Below the pieces are notes generated by a model. The model was not told where the DNA came from and made no database searches. It was given only the letters and a program-made list of their open reading frames with translations. A DNA stretch of 64,000 bases from JALORV01 sp963707445 (lineage in GTDB: Bacteria; Pseudomonadota; Gammaproteobacteria; Burkholderiales; Burkholderiaceae_F). The translations under genes and the position numbers were made by a program. Position 1 is the stretch's first letter. Each line of letters begins with the position of its first letter. Location: contig CAVPPW010000007.1 in assembly GCA_963707445.1 (NCBI GenBank), positions 62,001-126,000 of the forward strand, written 5' to 3'. Positions 18,860 to 29,381 of the stretch are shown here, in pieces.

Positions 18860-19438
18860 TCAGCTACGCCGCGCCTTGGCCGGCTGGGCGAGTCGACGGT
18901 CACGCGCTGCTGGGGCGCGCCACCAGGCGGCCCAGAGGTCAAGCTTCTGCTCCAGGCTAAGCCCGGCATGTGCGGGACTGGTGGACGGTAACACCCGGGT
19001 CGCGAAGCCCGCTTGCTCGAAAAGCGGCCAAAATCGCCCCGCTGCCGAGCCATTGAAGGCCACCGCGGCAAGCCGCGGCGCCTGCCGCCGCAGGCGCCTA
19101 AAGGCGTTCGCCTCGGGATTGCGAATCGCACTGTCGGCGCTGCCGGCGCGTTCACAGGCGCCATAGACATCCCAGAGGCCGACGCGCTGGGCCAGCAGGC
19201 GCCGCGCGCGTTCGGCATAAGGCAGCTCGGTCAGCGGCTCGCCGATCAGCCGACCCATGATCGCCCAGAACTGGTTGCGCGGGTGCGCGTAGTACTGGCC
19301 CGCCGCCAGCGATGCGGCCGACGGAAAGCTGCCGAGCACGAGGCGCTCGACACCCGCGTCGATGATCGGCGGAAATCCGCGCAGCCGCAGCGGCCGGCCG
19401 ACGCGTAAGGCAGGCGGCCGCGCTCTAGCGGCCGCCAT
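18860..19438 (-). CDS. Uracil-DNA glycosylase family 6 / DNA-deoxyinosine glycosylase
   Basis: A 192-residue DNA repair enzyme. The core LVLGSFPSAASLAAGQYYAH followed by PRNQFWAIMG is the signature of the hypoxanthine-DNA glycosylase group (UDG family 6), which removes deaminated adenine from DNA. The C-terminal motif LPSTSPAHAGLSLEQK matches the second active-site loop of the UDG superfamily. The start overlaps the end of htpG by 14 bases, so it is likely read through from htpG; its end is followed by 57 bases before the DUF1631 start. An ordinary Mug or family 4 enzyme is a less likely alternative. Confidence 0.85.
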   Translation of the reverse strand: MAAARARPPALRVGRPLRLRGFPPIIDAGVERLVLGSFPSAASLAAGQYYAHPRNQFWAIMGRLIGEPLTELPYAERARRLLAQRVGLWDVYGACERAGSADSAIRNPEANAFRRLRRQAPRLAAVAFNGSAAGRFWPLFEQAGFATRVLPSTSPAHAGLSLEQKLDLWAAWWRAPAARDRRLAQPAKARRS

Positions 19439-21331
19439 GCAGCAGCAGGCGATTCACCCGCTGCACGAAAGCCGCAGGATCGTTCAGCGATCCGCCCTCG
19501 GCCAGCATCGCCTCGTCGAACAGCAACTGCGCCCAATCGGCAAGGTCGCGCTCATCGGATTTCAGCCGAGTCACGAGCGGATGGTGCGGATTCAGCTCGA
19601 GGATCGGAGCCGACTCCGGAGTCTTCTGCCCGGCTGCCTTCAGCAGCCGCTGCAGGTGCCCACTCATCTCGTGTTCGTCGCTGACGATGCAGGCCGCGGA
19701 CTCGGTCAGCCGCGCGGAGACGCGCACGTCCTTCACGCGCTCGCCCAGCGCACCCTTGACACGCTCCACCAGGTCCTTGAACTCCTCGCTCGACTGCTGC
19801 TGGGCCGCCTTTTCCTGCTCATCGGCCAAGGCGGCAAGGTCCAGTCCACCCTTGGCGACCGAGGCGAGCGGCTTGCCGTCGAATTCATGCAGGAAGCTCA
19901 GCATCCACTCGTCGACGCGGTCTGCAAGCAGCAACACCTCGATGCCCTTCTTGCGGAATATTTCCAGCTGCGGACTTGAGCGCGCTGCGTCGAGCGTGTC
20001 GGCGGTCACGTAGTAGATCTTGTCCTGGCCTTCCTTCATGCGACCGACATAATCCTTCAGCGAGACGGTCGCCGTTTCGCCGCCCGGCGCGGTCGACGCG
20101 AAGCGCAGCAGCGCCGCAATGCGCTCGCGATTGGCCGGATCGTCGCCGACGCCCTCCTTCAGCACCTGGCCGAACTCGGTCCAGAAGGTTGCGTACTTGT
20201 CCTTCTGGTTCTCGGCCAGGTCTTCGAGCAGCGACAGCACGCGCTTTGTCGAACCGTCCCGGATCGCCTTGACATCGCGGCTCTCCTGCAGGATCTCGCG
20301 CGAGACGTTCAGCGGCAGATCGTTGCTGTCGATCACCCCGCGCACGAAGCGCAGATACGGCGGCATCAGCTGCTCGGCGTCGTCCATGATGAAGACGCGC
20401 CGCACGTAGAGCTTGATGCCGTGGCGGTGATTGCGGTCCCACAGGTCAAACGGTGCACGCGCCGGAACATAGAGCAGCTGCGTGTATTCGGTGCGCCCCT
20501 CGACGCGGCTGTGGGTCCAGGCCAGCGGCTCGCCGAAGTCGTGCGAGACATGGCGGTAGAACTCCTGGTACTGCGCGTCGCTGATTTCGCTCTTCGGGCG
20601 CGCCCAGAGCGCATTCGCCTGATTGACGGTCTCGAGCTCGTCGCTCGCGACCATTGCGCCCGGTCTTTGTCCCACGATTCCTTGCGCATGCGGATCGGCG
20701 CGGAAATGTGGTCCGAATACTTCGCGATGATCGACTTCAGCCGGCTGCCGTCGAGCAGTTCGTCCTCGCCCTCGCGCAGGTGCAGCGTCACGTCGGTGCC
20801 GCTGGTAGCGCGCGTGGCGGCCTCCACCGAGAATTCGCCGCCGCCGTCGCTCATCCAGCGCACCGCGTCCTCCGCTGGCGTGCCGGCGCGGCGGGTGACC
20901 ACGGTGACCTGGTCGGCCACGATGAAGCTCGAATAAAAGCCGACGCCGAACTGCCCGATCAGCTGCGCATCCTTCTGCTGGTCGCCGCTCAGCTGCGCGA
21001 AGAACTCGCGCGTTCCGGACTTGGCGATCGTCCCGAGGTGCTCGATCGCCTCCTGCCGGCTCATCCCGACGCCGTTGTCCGAGACGGTGATCGTGCGCTG
21101 CGCCTTGTCGTAGCTCACCTCGATCGCCAGCTCGCCATGGCCTTCCATCAGCGCCGGCTGCGCGATCGCTTCGAACCGCAGCTTGTCCAGCGCATCGGAT
21201 GCATTGCTGATCAGCTCGCGCAGGAAGATTTCCTTGTTGCCGTAGAGCGAGTGGACCATCAAATGCAGCAGCTGCTTGACTTCGGCCTGGAATCCCAGGG
21301 TCTGCTTCAGCGCGGCATCGCCAGCACCCAT
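19425..21331 (-). CDS. htpG: Molecular chaperone HtpG (Hsp90), one frameshift
   Basis: Bacterial Hsp90, about 635 residues, a cytosolic ATP-driven chaperone dimer. The start ATG (MGAGDAALKQTLGFQAEVKQ) has a strong GAGGAG Shine-Dalgarno. The N-terminal ATPase domain is complete: LRELISNASDALDKLRFEA, TVSDNGVGMSRQEAI, GQFGVGFYSSFIV and GTDVTLHL. At about 20655-20661 one G seems to be missing from a GGG run, which shifts the frame. It resumes as MVASDELETVNQANALWARP, then the middle domain (SNDLPLNVSREILQ, FGQVLKEG) and the C-terminal dimerisation domain with LELNPHHPLV. The conserved halves imply a sequencing error. A sigma-32 promoter lies upstream. Confidence 0.93.
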
Positions 21332-21400
21332 CGTTGCTCCTCGTTCCAGTCTGGTTTGCGTCAACCGCGGCTCGTGCCGCGGAGCGTGATTCTGCCGACG

Positions 21401-21427
21401 ATTTGGGCGAGGCGCCGCGATTTCAAG
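21401..21427 (-). promoter_or_regulatory. Heat-shock (sigma-32) promoter of htpG
   Basis: Minus-strand CTTGAAA (21421-21427), a 13-base spacer, then CCCAAAT (21401-21407). This matches the RpoH consensus CTTGAAA-N11-16-CCCATNT almost perfectly and lies about 70 bases upstream of the htpG start, exactly where heat-shock control is expected. Confidence 0.88.
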
Positions 21428-21524
21428 GGCGCCAGCGGCGCATGCCGCCGATGCAGTATCGTCGTCTGAGATCCGCCGATGCCCCGGTGCTGCGGGCCGG
21501 CCGGCGACGATACGGAGGGCGACA

Positions 21525-22412
21525 GTGAAGTCGTACGAATACTGCACCCTGGATGTCTTTACCGACCGCCGGTTCGGCGGCAATCCACTGGCCGTCGTGC
21601 TCGATGCCGGCGGCATTGACGACGCGACGATGCAGCAGGTCGCGCGCGAGTTCAACTACAGCGAGACGACCTTTGTGCTGCCGCCGTCCGACGCTTCACA
21701 CACCGCTCGCGTGCGCATCTTCACGCCGGGCGGCGAGCTGCCGTTTGCCGGGCATCCGACCGTCGGCACCGCCCACGCCCTGGCGACGCTGGGGCGTATT
21801 CCTGCGCAGGTACGCGACATCGTGTTCGAGGAAGGCGTCGGGCCGGTGCCCGTGCGGGTCGATCGCGACGCCGACGGCTCGATCCGACGCTGCGTGCTGA
21901 CGACCGCGCAGGCCCCGGCACTCGTCGAGAGTCTCGGCGATCGTCGCGCCATTGCGGAAATGCTCAATCTGGGCGAATCCGCCGTCGTCGCCGATGCCGA
22001 AGTCTGGTCGTGTGGCGTGCCGTTCCTGGTGGTGCCGCTCGCCGACACCGGTGCGCTTGCCTCGGCCCGGCTCGACATCGGGCGCTGCCATGCATTGCTC
22101 GACGACCGCAAGACGCAGAAGGTGTATCCGGTCGCACGCAGTGGCGACGCCCAGTGGCGCGTGCGCATGTTCGCACCCGGGCTCGGCGTGCCGGAAGACC
22201 CTGCGACCGGGTCGGCCGCTGCTGCGCTCGCCGGCTGGCTGGCGCGTCGCGTGCCCGGCGACGGAGACCGCAGCTGGCAGATTCTGCAGGGCCAGGAGAT
22301 TGATCGGCCAAGCACGATCGAGCTGCAATACAAGCAGACCGGCACCGTGGCGCGCCGCGTCCGCGTCGGGGGTGCGGCAGTGATGTTTGCGCGAGGCACG
22401 CTCGCGCTGTAG
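21525..22412 (+). CDS. PhzF family epimerase/isomerase
   Basis: A 295-residue protein of the PhzF superfamily, a two-lobed fold related to diaminopimelate epimerase. It starts at GTG. Diagnostic segments are LDVFTDRRFGGNPLAVVLDA, the catalytic glutamate in FNYSETTFVLPP, the FTPGGELPFAGHPTVGTAHA loop and the second-lobe repeat EDPATGSAAAALAGWLA. PhzF in phenazine producers isomerises trans-2,3-dihydro-3-hydroxyanthranilate, but no other phenazine genes are present, so this is a paralogue of unknown substrate. It is divergent from htpG and convergent with the CopD-like gene, the two stops lying inside one palindrome. Confidence 0.93.
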   Translation: MKSYEYCTLDVFTDRRFGGNPLAVVLDAGGIDDATMQQVAREFNYSETTFVLPPSDASHTARVRIFTPGGELPFAGHPTVGTAHALATLGRIPAQVRDIVFEEGVGPVPVRVDRDADGSIRRCVLTTAQAPALVESLGDRRAIAEMLNLGESAVVADAEVWSCGVPFLVVPLADTGALASARLDIGRCHALLDDRKTQKVYPVARSGDAQWRVRMFAPGLGVPEDPATGSAAAALAGWLARRVPGDGDRSWQILQGQEIDRPSTIELQYKQTGTVARRVRVGGAAVMFARGTLAL

Positions 22413-22420
22413 CGCTACAG
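22407..22420. terminator. Palindrome joining two convergent stop codons
   Basis: CTGTAGCGCTACAG is a perfect 14-base palindrome. It contains the phzF stop TAG on the plus strand and the CopD-like stop TAG on the minus strand, two bases apart. It could act as a bidirectional hairpin, but there is no T-run on either side, so intrinsic termination is unproven. Confidence 0.35.
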
Positions 22421-22882
22421 CAGCGCTCGGCCGATCGTCGCGACCGCAATCGTCAAGGCACCCAGCCCGAGGTTGACCGCGACGCGCTGGCGGATCGCGT
22501 CGAGTTGCCCCGCGGCGGTCGGCCAGTCGCTGGCGGCCACCGCTTGCAGCAGACGCGGATACGGGCCAAATCGGATCCACAGAAAGATCGCCATCATCAC
22601 GACGCCGATCGCGAGCATCAGGTGCACCGAGATGTGGGCATTGCGAAAGCCGCCGGCGCCGATGATGAGGCCGATACCGCTCGCCAGGATCGCGACGATC
22701 GCGATCGAGACCCAGAAAAAGAACCGGCCCAACGCGGTGGCGAGCAGCGGCAGCCGCTGCGGCGGCGCCAGCTGCGCAACTGCGGCCGGACGCACCGCGA
22801 AGTGCAGCACGAACATGCCGCCGACCCACACGACGACTCCAGCCAGGTGCACGAACAGCAGCAGCGTGTAAAGCAGCCTCAC
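22415..22882 (-). CDS. CopD-like four-helix membrane protein
   Basis: About 155 residues from a GTG that overlaps the parC stop (GTGA). There are four predicted membrane helices: LLYTLLLFVHLAGVVVWVGG, a second in FFFWVSIAIVAILASGIGLI, a third in HLMLAIGVVMMAIFLWI and a fourth in NLGLGALTIAVATIG. The FVHLAGVVVWVGGMFVLHF opening is typical of the CopD/DUF2269-like group, whose conserved histidines may bind copper or haem. The role is unknown. Translational coupling to parC appears fortuitous in function but is conserved-looking in structure. Confidence 0.8.
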   Translation of the reverse strand: MRLLYTLLLFVHLAGVVVWVGGMFVLHFAVRPAAVAQLAPPQRLPLLATALGRFFFWVSIAIVAILASGIGLIIGAGGFRNAHISVHLMLAIGVVMMAIFLWIRFGPYPRLLQAVAASDWPTAAGQLDAIRQRVAVNLGLGALTIAVATIGRALL

Positions 22883-25208
22883 GCCGCGGTCTCCGGCAGC
22901 CGCTGCAGTGAAAACGGCGGGCGCAGCTTGGAATCGACGAGCTTGCCCTTGCGGGCACGGTGACCGAGGTGAGCCTCGAGCAGCGCTCCGACCAGCCTGA
23001 CCTCGACCGGCTTGCCGGCCGACCCGCGCGTGGCGCGCAGCAGCGCTCCATTGTCGATCGGCACCGCCGCGAGCAGCGTCTCGCCTTCGTCGAGATCCAT
23101 CAGCGTGACCCCGCGGCCGCCGCCGGACAGTGCCTTGATCTCGGCCGCGTCGAACACCAGAACGCGTCCCTTGGCAGAGAGGCACGCGATGCGACGGTCG
23201 GTAGCGGCATCGACCCGTTGCGGGACCAGCGGCTCGGCACCCTCATCCACCGTGATGAACTGCTTGCCCGCCTTCTGCCGCGACACCATGTCGCCGAGCG
23301 CGGCGGCAAAGCCATAACCGCTGCTGGTCGCGAGCAGCAACGGCATATCGACCGGGCCCGCGACGTAGCCGACCAGCCGCGTGCCCGGTTCGAGTTCGAT
23401 CATCGAGCTGACCGGCGCGCCGTCGCCGCGTGCCGACGGCAGTTGTGCAACCGCCACCGAATAGACGCGCCCGTTGCTGCCGATCGCGATCAGCTGGTCG
23501 ACGCTGCGGCACTCGAACGCGTCGTACAGCGCGTCGCCGGTCTTGAACGCGAACTGCGACCGGTCATGGCCGTGTCCGGTACGTGCGCGGACGAAGCCCT
23601 TTTCGGAGACGATGACGGTCACCGGCTCGTCGAGCACCCTGACCTCGACCGCGGCGCGCTCCGCCTCCTCGATCAGCGTGCGGCGGGCGTCACCGTACTT
23701 CTTCGCGTCGTCCTCGATCTCGCGCGCGACCTGCTTGCGCAGCGCGCTGTCGGTGCCGAGCAGCTTGCGCAGGCCAGCTTCCTCCTTGCGCTTCTCGGCG
23801 AGCTCCTGCTCGATCTTGATGCCCTCGAGCCGCGCCAGCTGCCGCAGGCGGATCTCGAGGATGTCTTCGGCCTGGCGCTCGGTCAGCTTGAAGGCCTTGA
23901 TCAGGTCCGCCTTCGGTTCGTCGGAATTGCGGATCAGCTTGATGACCTTGTCGATCGACAACAGAACGAGCTGCCGGCCCTCGAGGATGTGGATGCGCTC
24001 CTCGACCTTCTGCAGCCGGTACTGCGAGCGCCGCCGCAAAGTGTCGACGCGGAACTCGATCCACTCGGCGATGATCTCGAGCAGCGGCTTGCAGCGCGGC
24101 CGGCCGTCGCGGCCGATCATCACGAGGTTGATCGGCGCGCTCGACTCGAGGCTCGTCTGCGCCAGTAGCGTGCGCGCGAACTCTTCGCGATCGACCCGCG
24201 ACGTGCGCGGCTCGAACACCAGGCGCACCGCGGCGTCCTTGCCCGACTCGTCGCGCACCGTGTCGAGCACCGACAGCATCAGTTGCTTGGTCTGCTGCTG
24301 TTCGGCGCGTCAGTGCCTTCTTGCCGGCCCTGATCTTCGGATTCGTCAGCTCCTCGATCTCTTCCAGCACGCGCTGCGCCGATGTCGATGGCGGAAGCTC
24401 GGTGACGACCAGTTGCCACTGCCCGCGGGCCAGCTCCTCGTAGTCGTAGCGCGCGCGCACCTTCAGGCTGCCGCGGCCGGTCGCATAGATGTCGCGAATA
24501 TCGCTGCGCGACGAGATGATCTGGCCACCGCCCGGGAAATCCGGTGCCGGCAGCTTCGCCGAGCAGGTCGTCGAGCGAGGCCTTTGGGCTGCCGAGCAGC
24601 AGCAGCGTTGCCGCCGCCACCTCGCGCAGGTTGTGCGATGGAATCTCGGTCGCCATGCCGACCGCGATGCCGGACGCGCCATTTAGCAGCACGAACGGCA
24701 AGCGCGCCGGCAGCAGCCGCGGCTCCTGGGTCGAGCCGTCGTAGTTCGGCATGAAGTCGACGGTGCCTTCGTCGATCTCGTCGAGCAGCAGCCGTGCGAT
24801 CGGCGTCAGGCGCGCCTCGGTGTAGCGCATCGCCGCCGCGCCGTCGCCGTCGCGGCTGCCGAAGTTGCCCTGGCCATCGACCAGCGGATAGCGCAGCGAG
24901 AAGTCCTGCGCCATGCGCACCATCGCGTCATAGGCGGCCTGGTCGCCGTGCGGATGAAAGCGGCCGAGCACGTCGCCGACAACGCGCGCGGACTTGACCG
25001 GCCGCGCGCCGGCGGCGAGGCCCATCTCGTTCATCGCGAACAGGATCCGGCGCTGCACCGGCTTCTGGCCGTCGGCACCGTCGGGCAGCGCGCGTCCTTT
25101 GACCACCGAGATCGCGTAGTCGAGATACGCGCGCTGCGCAAACTGCGCCAGCGTCAGCGAGTCGTCGTCCGAGCCGCCCGGAGGAAATAGCGTCTGTTGT
25201 TCCAGCAT
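22879..25208 (-). CDS. parC: DNA topoisomerase IV subunit A ParC (two frameshifts)
   Basis: The DNA-cleaving subunit of topoisomerase IV, which unlinks daughter chromosomes; about 776 residues. The breakage-reunion domain includes KPVQRRILFAMNEMGL, the helix VVGDVLGRFHPHGDQAAYDA and the catalytic tyrosine in AAMRYTEARLTP. One extra base at 24557-24560 turns LLGKLPAPDFPGGGQII into LLGEAAGTG; a second extra base near 24307 breaks KKALTAEQQQTKQLM. After that the coiled-coil arm (RRRSQYRLQKVEERIHILEG) and C-terminal beta-propeller with GRGVTLMDLDEGETL are intact. An essential gene cannot be dead, so the indels are almost certainly errors. parE lies about 4 kb upstream on the same strand. Confidence 0.94.
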
Positions 25209-25280
25209 CGTCGTGGCCGTCCGCAGGACACGGACGCCGTCATTTTAGGGTCGAGGCGGCCGTGCCCTTGCGACTCGCGG

Positions 25281-26117
25281 CTATACCCGACAGGTTTCTG
25301 CGAATTTCATGTAGCGCTCGCGCGCCAGTGTCGCGACCGGGCCGATCGGCAGTTCGCGGTCGCCGTAGCGCGTGCACGGCATGACCTTGCCGAAATTGCC
25401 GGTCGAGAAGATCTCGCGCGCCACATCGAGTTCTTCCGGCATCACCGCGCGCTGCACGACCTTGATACCGGCATCTTCGAGCAGGCGGATCACGCGAGCC
25501 CGCGTGATGCCCGCAAGAAAGGTGCCGTTGGCGGCCGGCGTGACCGTCGTTCCGTCGGCGGCGACGAAGAACAGATTGGCGGTCGCGAATTCCGCGACAC
25601 GGCCTTCGGGGTCGAGCACGACCGCGTTCTGGTAGCCGGCCGTGGCCGCTTCGCGCAGCGCACGCGCGACGTTCGGATAGAGCGCCGATGCCTTGGCATC
25701 AGTCGTTGCTGCCAGTGGTGACGGCCGGCGACGCTGCGACAGGTGCGCCGAGAATCCGGCTAACGGTGGCAGCGGTGCATCGAACAGCGTCAGCGCAAAG
25801 CCCGCCGCCTCGGGCACCAGCAGTCCCGCGGTGCCGAACACCAGCGGTCGGATGTACAGATCCGCATCCGCTGGAAAGCGATGGATGCCCTCGACGCAGA
25901 GGCGCATCAGTTCCTCGATCGGAAGGTCGAAATCCAGGCCCACGCGACGCGCCGAGTCGTAGGTGCGCTCGCAATGCGCGCGCAGGTCGGGGGCCATCCG
26001 GTGGATCGAGCGCGCGCCGTCGAAGACCGAAGACGCCAGCCAAACGCTGTGATCCATCGCGCCGATCAGCGGCACGTTGCCGTCGGTCCACGCGCCGTTG
26101 AACCAGGTCGTGTGCAC
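25281..26117 (-). CDS. Class IV aminotransferase (branched-chain type)
   Basis: A 278-residue fold-type IV PLP enzyme starting at GTG. The N-terminal FNGAWTDGNVPLIGAMDHSV and VFDGARSI match branched-chain aminotransferases and 4-amino-4-deoxychorismate lyases. The PLP lysine is in TTDAKASALYPNVARALREA, the same context as the IlvE active lysine, followed by GYQNAVVLDPEGRVAEFATA and GITRARVIRLLEDAGI. Branched-chain transamination is the best guess, with D-amino acid or deoxychorismate activity possible. It is 16 bases after the end of the PAS-GGDEF-EAL gene and about 70 bases before parC. Confidence 0.85.
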   Translation of the reverse strand: MHTTWFNGAWTDGNVPLIGAMDHSVWLASSVFDGARSIHRMAPDLRAHCERTYDSARRVGLDFDLPIEELMRLCVEGIHRFPADADLYIRPLVFGTAGLLVPEAAGFALTLFDAPLPPLAGFSAHLSQRRRPSPLAATTDAKASALYPNVARALREAATAGYQNAVVLDPEGRVAEFATANLFFVAADGTTVTPAANGTFLAGITRARVIRLLEDAGIKVVQRAVMPEELDVAREIFSTGNFGKVMPCTRYGDRELPIGPVATLARERYMKFAETCRV

Positions 26118-26133
26118 TGCCCGTCCCTCCCGA

Positions 26134-29100
26134 CTAGTGCATCAGCGAGCGCTCGCGGCCGACACCGCGCCGATCGATGAACAGCTTGATGAAGTCGGCG
26201 CCCGGCATCGGCCGCGCAAACAGGTAGCCCTGGGCCGCGTCGCAGCCGAGATGCTGCATCCAGGTCTGCTGTGCCTGGGTCTCGATCCCTTCCGCAGTCA
26301 CGCTGATGCCGAGCGATCGCGCCATTTCGATGACGGCTTTGACGATCGTCAGCGTGCGCGCGTCGCGCATGCATTCGACGGTGAAACTGCGGTCGATCTT
26401 CAGCCGGTGGATCGGCAGATCTCGCAAATGCGAGAGGCTGGAGAAGCCGACGCCGAAGTCGTCGAGCGCGAGCCGCACTCCGGCATTGCGCATGCGCACC
26501 AGGTTTTCGCGCGACACGGCCGAGGTGTCGAGCAGGCCGGTCTCGGTCACCTCCACCTCGATCTCCGAGGTTGCCACCTCGTAGGCGTTCAGCACGTCGA
26601 GCAGGCCCTCGACGCAGCCGAGCTGACGAAGTTGCACGCCGGACATGTTGATCGCCACCGGCGGAACATCGAGCTGCAGGTGGCGCCATTCCTGGCGTGC
26701 GCGGCAGGCTTCGCGCAGCACCCAGTCGCCAAGGCCGACGATCAGTCCGGACTCCTCGGCGATCGGAATGAACTCGGCCGGCGAGATGTCGCCGAGTTCG
26801 GCATCACGCCAGCGGATCAGCGCCTCGGCGCCGATCATCTTGCCGTCGGTCAGCGACACCAGCGGCTGGTAGAAGAGCTTGAAGTCGCGCGACTCGACCG
26901 CCTTGCGCAGCCGCTGCTCCAGCCGCAGCCGCAGATCGACGCGACGCGCGACCGTCTGCGTGTAGAACGCGTAGGTCCGCCGGCCGCTGTCCTTCGCCTG
27001 GTACATCGCTGCGTCGGCCGCATTGAGCAGCGAGTCGAGGTCGATGCCGTCCTGCGGGAAGAAGCTGATGCCGACCGAGGCCGTGACCGCGATCTCCATG
27101 CCGAGGATGCGGGCGGGCTCGCAGATGGCGTCGATCAGCTTGCGCGCCACCTCGACCGCGGCGTCGGGCCGCTGCAGGTCGACCAGCAGCACGACCAGTT
27201 CGTCGCCGCCGCGGCGACCGACCAGGTGCGGTTCGCCAACGACATCGCGCATGCGGCTGGCGACGATCGCAAGCATCTCGTCGCCGACCCGGTGGCCATA
27301 GCCATTGTTGAGCAGGCGAAAGTTGTCGAGGTCGATGAACAGCAGCGCGCAGCGCTTGCCTTCGGCATAGGACGTCGCCAGCAGACGGCCGGCACGCTCG
27401 TCAAACGTCTGGCGGTTCGACAGTTGCGTCAGCGCGTCGACCGTCGCGAGCCGCTCGATGCGTTCCTGCGCGCGGATCTGATCGCTGATGTTCTTGCCGA
27501 CGCCGCGATAGCCACGGAATTGGCCGTCGGCATCGTGCACCGGGTCGCCGCTGGTCAGGTGGTAGACCAGCGAGCCGTCCGGCATCCAGCGCCGGAACAT
27601 CACGTCGCGGAACGAACGATGCGAGAGCAGCGTGGCCCGGTGTTCGTCCCACGACGAGGGCTGGATCAGCTCGCCCGGCAGCTCCCAGCGGTGCTTGCCG
27701 ATCACCTCTTCGTCGCTGAGCCCGAACGAGCCGCGTGCACCCTGACGCAATAACGTGAAGCGCAGCGTCTCGTCCATCTCCCAGTACCAGTCGGACGACA
27801 GCTCGGTCAGCGCGCGGAAGCGCGCCTCACTCTCAGTGATGCGCTGGATCAGCGACTCGCGCTCGGTCACATCCCAGGCCAGTCCGCGGTAGCCGAGAAA
27901 CTCGCCGCGCTCGAACACCGGCTGTCCGGCCAGTTCGTAGTAGGCGACGTCGTCGCCGTTGCACAGCTTGATCTTGATGTTGCGGAACGACTCGCGGCGC
28001 GCCAGCTTGTCGCGCAGCACCGGCCAGTCGACCGCGAACTCCGGGTCGATGTGTTCGAACTCCCAGAAGCGGCGGTTCAGCGTCCATTCGGCCACACGTT
28101 CCTGCCGCGCCGGCTCGCCGCGCACCGACGTGACGCGCAGGTCGGTATCGGTTTCCCAGTACCACTCGGTGGCCAGCATCGTCAGCGCACGGAACCGCTC
28201 TTCGCTGCGGCGCAGGGCAATCAGCATGTCTTCGCGCTCGGTGACGTCGCGCCCGGCGCCGTAATACCCCTGGAAGGTGCCTTTCTCGTCGAAGATCGGC
28301 TTGCCGGTCACCGCAACCCACATCGGGCTGCCGTCACCGCGCCGCGCACGGTAGGTGAACCATTGAAACGGCTCTCGCTGCGCGAGCCGCGTCCGATACT
28401 CCGCGTACTGGTTCGGATCCGCCTCGAAACCCGGCATGTCCTCGCGGCGCCGCCCGAGCAGGCCGTCGGGTGCAAGTTTGACGTGCAGTTCCATCGCGGC
28501 CGAGAACTCGACGAAGCGGCCTTCGGCGTCCTGGCGCCAGAACCAGTCGTAGGTCAGGTCGGCGAGGTCGTCGATCAGCTTGCGGCGCTTCGTCAACTCG
28601 TGTTCGATGACTTTCTGCTCGGTGATATCGCTGCGGAAGCAGATGATCCCGCCGTTGGCGGTACGACAATCCGTCATCAGCAGCCAGCGGCCGCGATGGT
28701 GGCGCACGACTTCGCTGACCTCGGAGCCGCTGCGGCGCCGGCGCTCGCCATCGGCGATGAATTCGGTCAGCGTGCGACCGCCGATAACTTCGGGCGGAGC
28801 GGCGGCGTGGTAGTCGGTCATCAGCTCGCGATAGCTGCAGCCGGGCAGAAGTGCGGCGGCGATCTCGGAGTACAGGTCGCGGTAGGCGGCATTGCAGCCG
28901 ATCAGCCGGTCTTCGGGATCCCACAGCGCGACGCCGACGTTCATCGACTCGATCGACTGTACCCAGAGGCGCGCGCGGGTACGGGCAGCCACTATCTCGC
29001 GCTGCGCGGTGACGATCCACGCGAGCAGCACAATGCCGAGCACCGCGGCGATGATCCGATTCGCCCAGCCGAACGTCGCTGCCAGTCGCGCATGATCCTG

Positions 29101-29263
29101 GGCGGCGTCAGGCAGCAGCAACGGGGCAGCCGACCGTGACGAGCACTGCAAAGACGAGCGCCCAGGCGCACCGGCGTAGCCAGACCGGCTTAGGCGCAGC
29201 CAGCGGTAGTTCCACCGTGGCCGGTGGGCGAACGCCGTTCGTGGAATGCTGGACCGACGTCAT
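26134..29263 (-). CDS. PAS-GGDEF-EAL cyclic di-GMP signalling protein (likely frameshift near the start)
   Basis: A membrane-anchored sensor of about 1040 residues. The N-terminal start MTSVQHSTNG with a first membrane helix (CAWALVFAVLVTVG) is in another frame and joins near 29115-29130 to a second helix IIAAVLGIVLLAWIV. Then come four PAS domains in series (about residues 80-190, 210-320, 330-440 and 450-570). The cyclase domain has DLDNFRLLNNGYGHRVGDEM but GGDEL instead of GGDEF, and I see no RxxD inhibitory site. The EAL domain keeps AEALIRW, ALDDFGVGFSSLSHL, LKIDRSF and TAEGIET, so phosphodiesterase activity is likely. An AAGGGG Shine-Dalgarno precedes the chosen ATG. It sits between parE and parC. 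Confidence 0.9.
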
Positions 29264-29381
29264 GCGCGAGTGATCCCCTTGCCCCACAGCCGCGGGGGCG
29301 CGCAAGTATGCACGCAGCGCGCACCCTCAAATACTCCCGGCTCCGGGGGGTAAGCCAGCAAATTCGCTCCTTCGGACAGCG

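Noticed and set aside
21525..22412. A phenazine biosynthesis locus, from the phzF gene
   Set aside because: No other phz genes are present; PhzF relatives are widespread with unrelated roles.
24250..24600. Programmed ribosomal frameshifting in parC
   Set aside because: Two breaks without slippery sites or downstream structures, in a gene not known for frameshifting; identical defects are scattered over many genes.
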